Positions 1 to 10,767 of a stretch of 64,000 nt of DNA are shown in pieces. A model generated the notes under the pieces. That model worked only from the letters and a program-made list of their open reading frames with translations, was not told the origin of the DNA and ran no database searches. A program made the translations under genes and the position numbers. Position 1 is the stretch's first letter; each line of letters begins with the position of its first letter. This DNA comes from an uncultured Aquimarina sp. (GTDB taxonomy: Bacteria > Bacteroidota > Bacteroidia > Flavobacteriales > Flavobacteriaceae): the NCBI GenBank assembly GCA_947493035.1, contig CANLOW010000008.1, positions 1-64,000 of the forward strand, written 5' to 3'.

Positions 1-21
1 ATTGGAGTAGGAGACTGTATG

Positions 22-68
22 GGTGACTTTAAGTCACCAGCCGAAACTATGGACTTTAAGTCCATAGT
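22..68. repeat. Two tandem palindromes sharing the core GACTTTAAGTC
   Basis: GGTGACTT-T-AAGTCACC (22-38) followed by ACTATGGACTT-T-AAGTCCATAGT (46-68), both perfect around a central T. Confidence 0.7.
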
Positions 69-121
69 GGTTCATTTTTATATATCAAATTGTCTTAAAA
101 AAAATTAGAACTAAAATAACT

Positions 122-164
122 AAAGGTCAAATATTCTATAAATTCTATAGAATATTTGACCTTT
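122..164. terminator. Perfect 19-bp stem hairpin, probable bidirectional terminator
   Basis: AAAGGTCAAATATTCTATA / loop AATTC / TATAGAATATTTGACCTTT. Confidence 0.7.
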
Positions 165-188
165 TTCTATGAAAGAGATGTATATATA

Positions 189-220
189 AAAAGCATTCAT
201 TTAATCTAATGAATGCTTTT
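189..220. terminator. Hairpin terminator
   Basis: AAAAGCATTCAT / loop / ATGAATGCTTTT. Confidence 0.65.
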
Positions 221-334
221 GTATTTGCTATAAGCTTTTGTCATCTTTCTTAAGAAATATAATACTCTTTTTAAGATTGTACTTAAAATCCTATTTTCTA
301 ATTATATAGTACAGTTGTTTCGAAGTTCCATGTT

Positions 335-844
335 TTAATTGCTAGACATAGTAACAATTGTTTCAGGACTTTCAGGATTAAACATGTATTTTGTGTAATT
401 AGTATGAAGTCTAGCTAGGTGGGTTTTGATTAAATCAGTATTTTTTACCCTACTAGCATTTTTATAGAAACTAATAGCCATATTCAGGTCATTATCCTTA
501 ACATATTCTAAAGCTATTAATTCTATTTTAGAGATATACTTATATTTTAATACGGAATGATCACTTTTAAAAGAGTCTGTCGCGTTTCTGTATCTGTTAG
601 AGACAACAACAGGTACAATTTGAATGTCAGTAAAGTGAAATTCATATTTAGTACCTTCTTTATCAACTTTTAATTCGTTGATAGTATTTCGGGCATCGTA
701 TCTATTTTTGGCAACACCAACAAATAATCCTCCGCTTTTAGTTTGTGCTTGCCATACTACAGTGTTTACAACTCGTTCATCGCGTTGCGAAAATACACTA
801 GAGGTAAAAAGTAAAAAAACAATTAATAATTTGTAAAATTTCAT
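335..844 (-). CDS. Hypothetical secreted protein
   Basis: ORF with N-terminal signal peptide MKFYKLLIVFLLFTSSVFSQ. Confidence 0.6.
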   Translation of the reverse strand: MKFYKLLIVFLLFTSSVFSQRDERVVNTVVWQAQTKSGGLFVGVAKNRYDARNTINELKVDKEGTKYEFHFTDIQIVPVVVSNRYRNATDSFKSDHSVLKYKYISKIELIALEYVKDNDLNMAISFYKNASRVKNTDLIKTHLARLHTNYTKYMFNPESPETIVTMSSN

Positions 845-1067
845 GTTGGTTGTTTCATTAACGATGCAAATATACGTTACAAAACAACATTATTACTTTT
901 ATATACTTAGTTTTGGTTGAATTACTTAGATACTAGATAAAGTACGGAGATAGTTGCGAATATTTGTTTTCTTCAATGTTATTATAATGTTATTTGTAGG
1001 AATTAATGTTAAATTTTAAATTAAATGTAGGAATATAAATGAATTTTAATGTGTTTATTTCTTAATA

Positions 1068-2375
1068 TTACTTCTTTCTGAAATAAATTTGAATAGGTAC
1101 ACCAGTAAAGTCAAACTGATTTCTTAACTGATTTTCTATATATCTTTTGTAAGGGTCCCTTATATATTGGGGTAAGTTACAGAAAAACACAAATTGTGGC
1201 TGAGGTGTAGGTAATTGCATACAATACTTGATTTTCACAAATTTACCTTTGTAGGCAGGAGGAGGGTAGCTTTCGATAATAGGTAGCATAACATCGTTCA
1301 TTACACTAGTTTTTATCTTTTGAGATCTATTTTGGTACACTTCTACGGCAGTCTCTATTGCTTTGAAAATACGTTGTTTAGTGAGTGCGGAGATGAATAC
1401 AATAGGTACATCTACAAATGGTTCAAGTTGTTTTCTGATATGAGTTGCAAAATCTTTTGGAGTATTACTGGTCTTTTCGTCAATAAGATCCCATTTGTTT
1501 ACTAAAACGACTACTCCTTTTCTATTTCGTTCAGCTAGCCAAAAAATGTTTTGTATTTGAGCATCAAAACCTCGTGTAGCATCTACAACCAATAAACAGA
1601 CATCAGAATGCTCAATGGCTCTGACTGAACGCATAACAGAATAAAATTCTAGATCCTCTTTAACCTTAGATTTTTTTCTAATACCAGCTGTGTCGACAAG
1701 ATTAAAATCAAAACCAAAACGGTTGTATTTTGTATCTATCGAGTCTCTTGTAGTTCCAGCAATATCTGTAACAATATTACGTTCTTCACCGATTAAGGCA
1801 TTTATAAAAGAAGACTTTCCAGCATTAGGTCTACCGACAACAGCAAAGCGCGGTAAGTCTATTTCTTCTACTTCTTCTTTTTCAGGTAATGCTTTTACTA
1901 AGTCATCTAATAATTCTCCAGTACCACTTCCATTTATACTAGATATACAATAATATTCGCCTAGTCCAAGGTTGTAAAATTCTACAGCCTCATTAACTCG
2001 CATGGCATTATCTACTTTGTTGACTACTAAAAAAACGGGTTTTTTAACTTTTCTAAGTAGATTAGCTACGTCTTCATCCATTCCGGTTATACCAGATTCA
2101 ACATCAACAACAAAAACAATTGCATCCGATTCTTCTATAGCAAGTTCTACTTGCTTGTCAATTTCTGTTTCAAAAATATCATCACTACCGACAACGTAAC
2201 CACCAGTATCTATTAAAGAGAACTCTCTTCCGTTCCACTCACTTTTACCATAGTGGCGATCACGGGTAACACCGCTGACTGCATCTACAATAGCGTCTCG
2301 GCGCTGTATCATTCTATTGAAAAATGTAGATTTCCCTACGTTTGGTCTACCTACAATGGCTACAATGGTACTCAT
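1068..2375 (-). CDS. der: Ribosome biogenesis GTPase Der (EngA)
   Basis: Two tandem G domains ([12 protein letters not shown] and [12 protein letters not shown]), NKxD motifs, C-terminal KH-like region. Confidence 0.97.
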   Translation of the reverse strand: MSTIVAIVGRPNVGKSTFFNRMIQRRDAIVDAVSGVTRDRHYGKSEWNGREFSLIDTGGYVVGSDDIFETEIDKQVELAIEESDAIVFVVDVESGITGMDEDVANLLRKVKKPVFLVVNKVDNAMRVNEAVEFYNLGLGEYYCISSINGSGTGELLDDLVKALPEKEEVEEIDLPRFAVVGRPNAGKSSFINALIGEERNIVTDIAGTTRDSIDTKYNRFGFDFNLVDTAGIRKKSKVKEDLEFYSVMRSVRAIEHSDVCLLVVDATRGFDAQIQNIFWLAERNRKGVVVLVNKWDLIDEKTSNTPKDFATHIRKQLEPFVDVPIVFISALTKQRIFKAIETAVEVYQNRSQKIKTSVMNDVMLPIIESYPPPAYKGKFVKIKYCMQLPTPQPQFVFFCNLPQYIRDPYKRYIENQLRNQFDFTGVPIQIYFRKK

Positions 2376-2536
2376 AAAATGGAGTGTTAGAAAATAGGGA
2401 GCAAAATTAAGGCTTTTTTAGCGGTTATCTCAAAATACCTTCTAAAGGTTTGGTTTTGTATATGTTTTTGTAAAAATATAGATAGCTAGTGGTACAGTTA
2501 TTGATTATCTTATGTTATAATTTAAAGAACTGTATT

Positions 2537-3070
2537 ATGAGATTAGCTATTTTTTCATTGTTAGCAAGTTTTTTGCTCTTTACTTCATGTGCCACAGTAC
2601 AAGTAAAATCGGATTATGATACAAATGCGATATTTTCAGAATATTCGTCTTTTGGGTTTTATAAAAACGGAATAGATAAAGTAGAGATTAGTGATTTGGA
2701 TAAAAAGAGAATATTAAGGGCTATTGATGGCCACTTAATAGGAAAGGGAATGGTAAAATCTAATACTCCAGATTTATTAGTGAGTTTTTCTACTAAAGCA
2801 GAGAAAAATGTACAAGTAAATCAAAATTATGGATATGGTTTAGGCTGGGGATGGTGGAATCCATTTTGGTTCGGTAATAATTTTTATAATACCTACGAAA
2901 CGGTTGATGGAATATTGGTAATAGATCTAATTGATGCCAAAAAGAATGAATTGATATGGCAGGGTGTTGGTAAAGCCCCTTTGGTTGATGGACCACAGGC
3001 TAAGACAGAACGCATTAATGAAATAGTGAATGAAGTATTAGCGAAATATCCTCCTGAGTTAGAAAAGTAA
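2537..3070 (+). CDS. DUF4136-like lipoprotein
   Basis: Lipobox (FTSCATVQVKSDYD), typical DUF4136 layout; ORF track starts at 2489 but MRLAIFSLL at 2537 gives the signal peptide. Confidence 0.75.
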   Translation: MRLAIFSLLASFLLFTSCATVQVKSDYDTNAIFSEYSSFGFYKNGIDKVEISDLDKKRILRAIDGHLIGKGMVKSNTPDLLVSFSTKAEKNVQVNQNYGYGLGWGWWNPFWFGNNFYNTYETVDGILVIDLIDAKKNELIWQGVGKAPLVDGPQAKTERINEIVNEVLAKYPPELEK

Positions 3071-3102
3071 AAGTTTAGATTTATATTTATGAAAAACATT
3101 TC

Positions 3103-3699
3103 ATGAAAAATTTCTTAGTAGGAATTGCAATAGGTTTATTGGTGTTTTATGTGATTTTTAAATATCAAGAGCTAAAAGAGGATGTAAGTATAACTTCGAC
3201 AAATTTAATAGAGAAGCGAATAAAAAATGTTAGCGAATTGATTGTAACTGAAGGTCATTTTTCAGATGTAATTACATACAAGGATGCTAAAAAATATTAT
3301 GTAGATTGGTTTAGTTCAGAGAAAAAAGCAGTGGTTTTGGTTAAAGCTAAAGCGACATTGTCTTATGATTTGAAAGAGTTAGCATATTTTTTTGATAAAA
3401 GTTCGAACACTATTATTGTTACGCATATTCCAGAAGTGGACTTAAATGTTTATCCTACTTTAGAATATTATGATGTCGAACAGGGATATTTGAATTCTTT
3501 TGAAGCAGAAGATTATAATAAGATAGATAAAGAAGTTCGAAAGAAATTAAGAAATCAAATAGAACAATCTGATTTTAAAATAAATGCAGAGAATAGATTG
3601 ATTTCAGAATTATTCTTTCTTCTAAATAAAGATCAAGAACGACAAGTAAATATTATTATGGAAGATAAAGAGGATACTTTAGAGAAACTTATTGAATAA
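3103..3699 (+). CDS. DUF4230-like membrane-anchored protein
   Basis: N-terminal TM helix, conserved-looking 198 aa ORF. Confidence 0.6.
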   Translation: MKNFLVGIAIGLLVFYVIFKYQELKEDVSITSTNLIEKRIKNVSELIVTEGHFSDVITYKDAKKYYVDWFSSEKKAVVLVKAKATLSYDLKELAYFFDKSSNTIIVTHIPEVDLNVYPTLEYYDVEQGYLNSFEAEDYNKIDKEVRKKLRNQIEQSDFKINAENRLISELFFLLNKDQERQVNIIMEDKEDTLEKLIE

Positions 3700-4191
3700 C
3701 TATTTCGTTCCTAGCTCGATAACCTCTAGATTTTTAATTTCACCTTTAGTGATTTCAAAACGTAGCATGGTCCGCATTTTGTGGAACCCATGTTTACCAC
3801 AAGCACCAGGATTCATGTGTAGCAATCCTAATTTGCTGTCAGGCATTACTTTTAGAATATGAGAATGCCCACAAATAAAAAGTTTTGGAGTGTTTTCACG
3901 AATTTCATCTCTTGTATTGATATTGTATTTAGGAGGGTAGCCCCCAATATGTGTTATCCAAACATCAACGCCTTCTATGGTAAAACGATTGTTTAGAGGG
4001 AAACAAGCACGTATTTTATGATCGTCAATATTTCCATATACGGCTCGTAATGGAGCAATCTTTTGCAGTTGATCTGTAACTGATAAATCTCCGATGTCAC
4101 CTGCATGCCAAACTTCATCAACTTCTGAGGCGTAATGCAAAATACGTTCGTCTATATAGCTATGGGTGTCGCTAAGTAGTAAGATTTTCAT
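3700..4191 (-). CDS. YfcE/MJ0936-like metallophosphoesterase
   Basis: LLSDTHSYID, HAGDIGD, GNID, CGHSH, MNPG motifs. Confidence 0.93.
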   Translation of the reverse strand: MKILLLSDTHSYIDERILHYASEVDEVWHAGDIGDLSVTDQLQKIAPLRAVYGNIDDHKIRACFPLNNRFTIEGVDVWITHIGGYPPKYNINTRDEIRENTPKLFICGHSHILKVMPDSKLGLLHMNPGACGKHGFHKMRTMLRFEITKGEIKNLEVIELGTK

Positions 4192-4429
4192 TTCTCTAAA
4201 TTTAAAAGCGAAAATACAATAGTGAGTTGTGTAATACCATTTCTTGCTTGAATTTACTAGGTTAAAATATGCATTTTAAAATTCTAGTTCAACACAAAAA
4301 AGAAATGTAGCTATTGCTATGTTTAGTTTTTCTGTATTCTATAATTTCAAAAATCATCATTTCATCTTTCCTTTAAATTCAAATAAAAAATGGTATAAAA
4401 TAAATTTGTTGAGCGTGAAGTTAAAAGAA

Positions 4430-4476
4430 AAGACAGAAGCTCTAACATTCCCCACAAATATAGAGTCTTCTGTCTT
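4430..4476. repeat. Inverted repeat / possible structured RNA downstream of susD
   Basis: AAGACAGAAG (4430-4439) / CTTCTGTCTT (4467-4476), with an inner partial CTCTA/TAGAG extension. Confidence 0.45.
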
Positions 4477-4614
4477 AGAAGTAATTTAAAACTATCATAC
4501 TTCCTTATTGCATGTCACCTAACCCATAGTTTTCATGCAAGTTTGGAATGTGAATGGAGGTTACTTTTGTTCAAATGTAGAGAAGTAAAGTAGTTTGTAA
4601 ATAGTGAAAAAAGT

Positions 4615-4650
4615 AAATGGCAACTATTCTTGAGTGAATGGTTGCCATTT
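4615..4650. terminator. Terminator hairpin of the susCD operon
   Basis: AAATGGCAAC..ATTC..GAAT..GTTGCCATTT with flanking A/T tracts. Confidence 0.75.
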
Positions 4651-4674
4651 TTTAGTTATCAATAAATTTTGAGG

Positions 4675-6321
4675 TTAGTTTTTGTCCCAAATTAATTTAC
4701 TGTCTAATTGATCTCCATTATTTAGTTTGGCTACCGCTTTAGCTCTGTTTTCTGAATTAGAACTTTGTGTACTGTTTGGGTATGTTAATCGAGAAGGAAT
4801 GTCATCTATTTCTACAGAAGGTTGAAATATGTACGTTGGATCTAATTCTATTCCTTCAAAAGCAAACACGTCATCAATTTGAATGAAATCATGTTCGGCT
4901 TCTTCTCCAGGTAATATTAAAGTACTAGGAAAGCCGGTTCTACGATATTCAGACCATGACTCCCAAGGTTGCATAAATAATGAAATATATTTTTGAGTAA
5001 GTACCGTTTCTTCATTGGCAGGAGGTAAGGTATTTATAAAGCTTATGATTTCTTCATTGTTAATTCCCCATCGTTGCATCGAAGCAGTGATTCCTTTTTC
5101 ATAAAGAGATTGATCCCAGTTATCTAATTCAGATAAAATAAATGCTACTTCAGCATATTCCATAATAACTTCTCCATTATTGGGAGAGAGTACTTCAAGG
5201 CTTAATTCTGAATATAAATCTCTAAAAAAGAGAGAAATATCATTATTTCCTTCATCATAGCCATATGGTATTCCAATATAGTCTTCAGGAAACCCTATTT
5301 CTACATCAAAACCATCGACATCAGCATATTTGCTATCCTCTAAAATAGAAGCTTTTCTAGCAAAAGTTGGTGCTGCAAATTTATAAAGTCGTGGATCTAA
5401 AGAAAATCCAATTTGACCTTTTAATAAGTTTATGAAGTTGTTGGTGACTACTAAGTTTGATAAAGGGTTTTTGATGAAGTCAACAAATAATTGATTTCCT
5501 GTTTCAGAAGATACTTCAAAAGCTTGAATGGCGTTATCGTCATTAGATTCAAAAACCCCAGAAGCTAAAGCTGTAATGATGGCTTCATTAGCTAAGGTCT
5601 CATCTACGGTTTTGTAGCGATTGGCAATTCTTAAAATTAAAGAATTGGCAAGTTTTCGCCATTTCGAGGTATTTCCATTATAAATATTGTCTCCGCCTTG
5701 TTCAAACACAGAAGTATTGGTTTCTAATTGATCAGCAGCTTCACGTAACTCTTTAAGGATATCTTTGTAAATAGTATTTTGGTCAGCAAAAGAAGGGCTT
5801 AAATTTTTTAAACCTTCTAATGCTTGAAATTCAGGCTTTGGATTTCCATAAGAATAATAAGGTATATCTCCATAGATGTCAACCAGCTGATGAAATATAT
5901 AAGATAGCATGATGCGACTTACGGCTATCTGATTATTATTACTGCCATGATCTAACACTAGTTTTTGACTGTTTTTTGTATTAGGCTGTGTATTAAAATC
6001 AATTATAGTCTTAAAGTTGTTTGCTGTTAAGTAAAAACTTTCCCAAAGGTTTCCATTCGTGATATCGTCAAAATCATAACGATCTTGAATGTTGTTTGTT
6101 GGTTGTCCTACATATTGGGTAATAAGTAGGCTAGTCAATCCAGATGTTGTCGCTCCTCTGGTATTACTCATTAAGTCTTTTGTAGCTCCATTAAAAATAG
6201 TATTTGTAGGTACGACTAAAGGATCATTATTGTTGGTGTTAATTTCTTCAAAGTCTTTATCGCATCCAGTTATAGCAGTGATAAGACATAAACAGTATAG
6301 GTATTTGTAAAATGATTTCAT
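4675..6321 (-). CDS. SusD/RagB-family nutrient-binding outer membrane lipoprotein
   Basis: Lipobox ITGCDKDFEEINTNNNDP, SusD-like layout; directly downstream of a SusC ORF. Confidence 0.92.
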   Translation of the reverse strand: MKSFYKYLYCLCLITAITGCDKDFEEINTNNNDPLVVPTNTIFNGATKDLMSNTRGATTSGLTSLLITQYVGQPTNNIQDRYDFDDITNGNLWESFYLTANNFKTIIDFNTQPNTKNSQKLVLDHGSNNNQIAVSRIMLSYIFHQLVDIYGDIPYYSYGNPKPEFQALEGLKNLSPSFADQNTIYKDILKELREAADQLETNTSVFEQGGDNIYNGNTSKWRKLANSLILRIANRYKTVDETLANEAIITALASGVFESNDDNAIQAFEVSSETGNQLFVDFIKNPLSNLVVTNNFINLLKGQIGFSLDPRLYKFAAPTFARKASILEDSKYADVDGFDVEIGFPEDYIGIPYGYDEGNNDISLFFRDLYSELSLEVLSPNNGEVIMEYAEVAFILSELDNWDQSLYEKGITASMQRWGINNEEIISFINTLPPANEETVLTQKYISLFMQPWESWSEYRRTGFPSTLILPGEEAEHDFIQIDDVFAFEGIELDPTYIFQPSVEIDDIPSRLTYPNSTQSSNSENRAKAVAKLNNGDQLDSKLIWDKN

Positions 6322-6324
6322 GTG

Positions 6325-9300
6325 TTAAAACTGTATTTTTAAGTTAGCACCATAAGTTCTGGTAGAAGGGATACTACCACCTTCCGATCCTTGTATATTT
6401 CCACTACCAGTAGAAGCAATTTCAGGATCTACATGCTTATTGTCTAATCCCCATGTTAAGAGATTTCTTCCGTAAATAGAAAACTGTATACCGTTAAAAG
6501 GAAGGTCGTTTTTAATAGGGAAGTCATAACTCAAGCTAACTTCTCGCAGTTTTATGTAGTCTGATCTAAAAATGTTTTGAGCTTTAGGTCCATTGAGAAA
6601 GTTTTGGTTAAAAGAACGTGCACTAACTTCGGTGGTGTTTGTTGTTGTATTGCTCACCGTATAACTTCCGTCGTTGTCAAAAACTACTGTACCCTGAACT
6701 CCATCTAGGATTAATCCTTCCTCTCTAACATTATTTGCTGCAGTTTCTTCTAAAATTCCGCTAAATCTTCCAAACTCATTAGTAAGCGACCTATAATGCC
6801 CGCCTTCTTGAATATCAATTTGAGCTCTAAGATTAAGGTTTTTATAACGGATATTATTGATGAAACTCATATTGTAGTCAGGTAGGATGCTTCCCAGGTT
6901 TTCTAATGCTTCGGTAGCGATGTAATTTCCGTCTTCTCCGATTACTTTGTTTCCTTGATCATCAAAAACAAAATTAGTTCCTCTTAATTGTCCATATGGA
7001 AGCCCTTCTTCAGCTGTTAATAATACATCAAAAGGTAAAAAACCAATGGTATGAGATTTAACCTGATCATTAAGGGCTTCTAGTTTATTCTTATTTTTAG
7101 AAAAATTCCACGTTAAATTGTATGTGAAGTTTTTAGTATCGATAGGTTTTAGATTGACAATGGCTTCAACTCCTTTATTGGATATCCGTCCCACATTGGC
7201 TATCTGCGTTAGAAACCCTGAGCTTCCATCTATTCCCAAAGGAGTGATTAAATTTTCAGTAATTTCTTCGTAATAAGAAATGTCAAAGCCAATAATATTC
7301 TTAAAAAAACTCATTTCTAATCCAACTTCATAAGTGTTTTTTTCTTCAGGTTTTAAGTTGGGGTTTGTGTTTCTGGCAGGAGTACGAAATTGTTCTGTTC
7401 CAAAAAAGTCTACAGGATTTCGTGTAAATGTACTTTGTACACTAAATGGCCTTGTTCCATTACCCACTCTGGCAGCAGCAACTCTTAACTTCGCGAATGG
7501 AATCCAAGAAGTATTAAGAAGTTTAGAAAATAGAAAGCTGGTCGAAGCGGAAGGATAGAAGTATGAATTGTTATTCGTCGGAAGGGTTGAAGACCAGTCA
7601 TTACGAGCAGTTAGGTCTAAGAATAAAAAATCATTATATCCGATAGTTGCATTGGCAAAAATACTATTGTTGGTTTCGGGTTCTTCAATAGGTACATCTC
7701 TAGATACACCTTCTAATCCATTTTCTAGATTGTATACATTAGGAACTCTTAACCCTCCTAAAGTACTTGCGGAGTTTCGTTTTCTAGAGACCTTTCTTTT
7801 GTTCGCTCCTACAAATGTATTGATGTTGAATAGTGAACTAAAAGTGTTTTTGTAACTTATGTTAGCCTCATAATTGTATTCTTCGAATTGATCTTTTTGT
7901 GTTTGAAACCTTGATAGCGCAACAGAGCCTACAGCAATTCTATCTTCGATTGTGTTTGTGTAAAAGTCACTATATATTTTAGTGTTTATAGACCAATGTT
8001 GATCAAAATCATAGTTTAATTTGATGTTTCCAAACCATCGTTTTCTGGTGTCATTAGAAGTGTTTTCAAATATTGTCCAATAAGGATTGTCATAAAATTG
8101 TGGTGATCGATCAAAAGCCGAAACTCTATTCCAAGTACGTTGAGTGCCGTCGGGATATAAATGATTTCGCAATCTGTTATAATCTAACTGAGTGTGACTA
8201 AATAAAAACATTCTTACAAGTAAACTGTTTTCTGTGTCGTAACCCGATATAGGTCTGTTGAAACCATTAGTTCTAGCGAAATTAATGCCTGCATCTAATG
8301 TTAGTTTATCTGTTAATTTAAGGTTCCCTTTTATGCCTACATTGGTTTTGTTTAAATCACTATTAGGAATAATACCTTCTTGATCGATATATCCTAATGA
8401 AAAACGAAAACTTCCTTTATCATAAGACTGAGAAATACTAATGTTATTATTTAATGTTTTTGCGGTTCTAAAAAAAGATAAAGCATCATTTTCGGGGTAA
8501 ACCCATGGGCGCGCTTGTAGATATTCATTAGGGAATTCGGGATCTACATTGTCCCAGTGCAATACATTTTGATTGGCATCATATCTTGGTCCCCAGGATA
8601 CGTCGTTAGCATAATCAACTACATTAAAATCTCGACCTTCTATAGTTTCGATACCAAATGTATCATTGTTTCCGCCTCCATATAATTTTTGGAATTTTGG
8701 TGCAATGTTTAGTTTGGTGAAATTAATACCAGAATTGATTTCAATATTCAGTTTTTTAGAAGTTGCTTTTTTTGTAGTAATCAAAATGACTCCATTATTT
8801 GCTCTAGAACCATAAAGAGCAGCAGCTGAACCACCTTTTAATACATTTATATCTTCTATATCGTTAGTAGGAATGTCAAAACCGGTATCTCCGAAATCTC
8901 TTCCTCCGCCACCTTCTTGAGTGTTAATGTTGTTGAAGTTGCTATTATCAAAAGGAATACCATCGACTACAATTAGAGGTTGATTATTTTGGGTAATTGA
9001 CCCAACTCCTCTTAATAAGATTCTTGTAGAACCTCCTAAATTACCTGAAGGATTAGATATTTGTAAACCTGCGACTTTACCTGCAAGTGCATTTAAAGGG
9101 TTTTCGTTTTTTGTAGCCTCTATAGCATTTCTGTCAATTTTTTGTGAAGCATATCCTAATTGCTTTTTTTCTTTGGCAATATTCAAAGCAGTGACTACAA
9201 CTTCTTCAAAAGCATTATTAGTAGCTAAAAGAGTGATGAATAACTTTTTGTTATTAGAAACAACAGTGTTCTGTTCTTTAAATCCGTAAGCACTAAAAGA

Positions 9301-9519
9301 AATGGTACTGTTGATAGGTGCTTCTATAGAAAAAAGTCCTTCAAAGTCAGTTGTTGATCGATTTGTATTGTTGTTAGATGTAATAATTACCTCAGGGATA
9401 GGAATGCTATTTTGATCTACGACTTTTCCTTGTATTGTAAGTGTAGTTTGAGACCAAATGGGAATTGCTACCCAAAAACAAAGAATAACTGTTTTTAGGA
9501 ACAAGTAATTATATTTCAT
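6325..9519 (-). CDS. SusC/RagA-family TonB-linked outer membrane protein
   Basis: 1064 aa, CarboxypepD_reg-like N-terminus, plug (GKVAGLQISNPSGNLGGSTRILLRGVGSI..PLIVVDGIP), beta-barrel C-terminus ending ..YGANLKIQF. Confidence 0.95.
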   Translation of the reverse strand: MKYNYLFLKTVILCFWVAIPIWSQTTLTIQGKVVDQNSIPIPEVIITSNNNTNRSTTDFEGLFSIEAPINSTISFSAYGFKEQNTVVSNNKKLFITLLATNNAFEEVVVTALNIAKEKKQLGYASQKIDRNAIEATKNENPLNALAGKVAGLQISNPSGNLGGSTRILLRGVGSITQNNQPLIVVDGIPFDNSNFNNINTQEGGGGRDFGDTGFDIPTNDIEDINVLKGGSAAALYGSRANNGVILITTKKATSKKLNIEINSGINFTKLNIAPKFQKLYGGGNNDTFGIETIEGRDFNVVDYANDVSWGPRYDANQNVLHWDNVDPEFPNEYLQARPWVYPENDALSFFRTAKTLNNNISISQSYDKGSFRFSLGYIDQEGIIPNSDLNKTNVGIKGNLKLTDKLTLDAGINFARTNGFNRPISGYDTENSLLVRMFLFSHTQLDYNRLRNHLYPDGTQRTWNRVSAFDRSPQFYDNPYWTIFENTSNDTRKRWFGNIKLNYDFDQHWSINTKIYSDFYTNTIEDRIAVGSVALSRFQTQKDQFEEYNYEANISYKNTFSSLFNINTFVGANKRKVSRKRNSASTLGGLRVPNVYNLENGLEGVSRDVPIEEPETNNSIFANATIGYNDFLFLDLTARNDWSSTLPTNNNSYFYPSASTSFLFSKLLNTSWIPFAKLRVAAARVGNGTRPFSVQSTFTRNPVDFFGTEQFRTPARNTNPNLKPEEKNTYEVGLEMSFFKNIIGFDISYYEEITENLITPLGIDGSSGFLTQIANVGRISNKGVEAIVNLKPIDTKNFTYNLTWNFSKNKNKLEALNDQVKSHTIGFLPFDVLLTAEEGLPYGQLRGTNFVFDDQGNKVIGEDGNYIATEALENLGSILPDYNMSFINNIRYKNLNLRAQIDIQEGGHYRSLTNEFGRFSGILEETAANNVREEGLILDGVQGTVVFDNDGSYTVSNTTTNTTEVSARSFNQNFLNGPKAQNIFRSDYIKLREVSLSYDFPIKNDLPFNGIQFSIYGRNLLTWGLDNKHVDPEIASTGSGNIQGSEGGSIPSTRTYGANLKIQF

Positions 9520-9540
9520 AAACTATATTTTAAAAAGTAA

Positions 9541-10311
9541 CTATATGGTATTGAATAATTTGAAAACATTTTCTTTATGGGACTTGCTTATAGGAATTCG
9601 ATGATGACCTATAAATAGTTGATTTCCTTCGTAGCCTTCGATTCTACTTGTGTTAACAATAAAGCTACGATGTGTTCTCATAAACAAGTTTGCCGGCAAC
9701 TGCTGCTCTACTTTTTTCATTACAACCGAATACAAGTATTTTTCTTTTTCAGTGTAAATAGTAGAATAATTGTTATCCGCTTCTATGAATAAAATGGCAT
9801 CTAAAAAGACTTTATTATAATGGTGGTCTTTTTTTAAGAACAAACAATCTTTTATTTGCAAAACGTTATTCGTTTCGGCATTCGATTCTTGTTCTTTGTT
9901 GAAGTCAATGGCCGATTTATTTTCAGCAAAATTTACCAAAGCCATTTCAATGGCAATACCGACTTGTCTATCATTGAAAGGCTTCAACATATAGGCATAC
10001 GGGTTAACACTTTTGGCTCTTTCGACCATATATGTGTCAGCATTCGAGGTTAAGAAAATAAAGGGTAGGTTGTATTTTTCATTGATAATACGAGCAAGCT
10101 CGATACCATCTAATCTTCCTTTAATAATGATATCTAATAATAAAAGATCTATATTAGGATTTTTATCTAGGATACTTAGAGTTTCTTCAGCACTAGTAGC
10201 ATGACCAACAATATTATAATTCATTGCGGTTAGTCGATCTATAATGTCTTCAGCCAGAAGAAATTCGTCTTCAACTACTAGAATATTCACTTTGTTATGC
10301 GGTGTATTCAT
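9541..10311 (-). CDS. LytTR-family response regulator (receiver + LytTR DNA-binding domain)
   Basis: ILVVEDEFLLAEDI, LLLLDIIIKGRLDG, KPF; LytTR FIEADNNYSTIYTEKEKYL..FMRTHRSFIVN. Confidence 0.94.
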   Translation of the reverse strand: MNTPHNKVNILVVEDEFLLAEDIIDRLTAMNYNIVGHATSAEETLSILDKNPNIDLLLLDIIIKGRLDGIELARIINEKYNLPFIFLTSNADTYMVERAKSVNPYAYMLKPFNDRQVGIAIEMALVNFAENKSAIDFNKEQESNAETNNVLQIKDCLFLKKDHHYNKVFLDAILFIEADNNYSTIYTEKEKYLYSVVMKKVEQQLPANLFMRTHRSFIVNTSRIEGYEGNQLFIGHHRIPISKSHKENVFKLFNTI

Positions 10312-10597
10312 TAATGGGGGTATAGCAACTGAAAATAATCATTAATAATGGGTAAATTTAGGACTATTTTAAGATAAAAGGTTTAAAAGAAGCGATAAAA
10401 TCGTTTCATTTTTGTGTAATTACCCTTTGATTTATGCAATATCTAACCTTTTACAAGAAAATCTGAAACAAAAATGAAGCATTTTTTTGGTGTTGTAGAG
10501 GGTGTATTCTGTAATATAAGTGAATTTTAAGAGCATTAGTTGCTGTTGTTATCGTGTGTTCTGGTGACGATTAGTTGAAGTTTTTTTGTTGACTGCT

Positions 10598-10627
10598 ACT
10601 GTCACACCTGAGCGAAGCGGAAAGGTG
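10598..10627. repeat. Short CACCTGAGCGAAGCGGAAAGGTG-type intergenic repeat
   Basis: GTCACACCTGAGCGAAGCGGAAAGGTGTC imperfect palindrome. Confidence 0.45.
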
Positions 10628-10704
10628 TCTACAGCACTAGAAGTATTAAACAATTAAAGTAAGTATATTGAAGATTGGCATTTACTCGGAGGAGATTGCC
10701 TCGA

Positions 10705-10741
10705 CAGGAATGACGACTTAGTAAGGAAAGTTTCCAAAAAG
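10705..10741. repeat. Direct repeat copy A flanking the TA cassette
   Basis: CAGGAATGACGACTTAGTAAGGAAAGTTTCCAAAAAG; 35/37 identical by eye to 11616-11652. Confidence 0.8.
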
Positions 10742-10767
10742 CAATTTTTTCTATCAAAAAATACTTT

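Noticed and set aside
1320-2199. Plus-strand ORFs inside der
   Set aside because: Antisense to a clearly conserved GTPase gene; no independent support.
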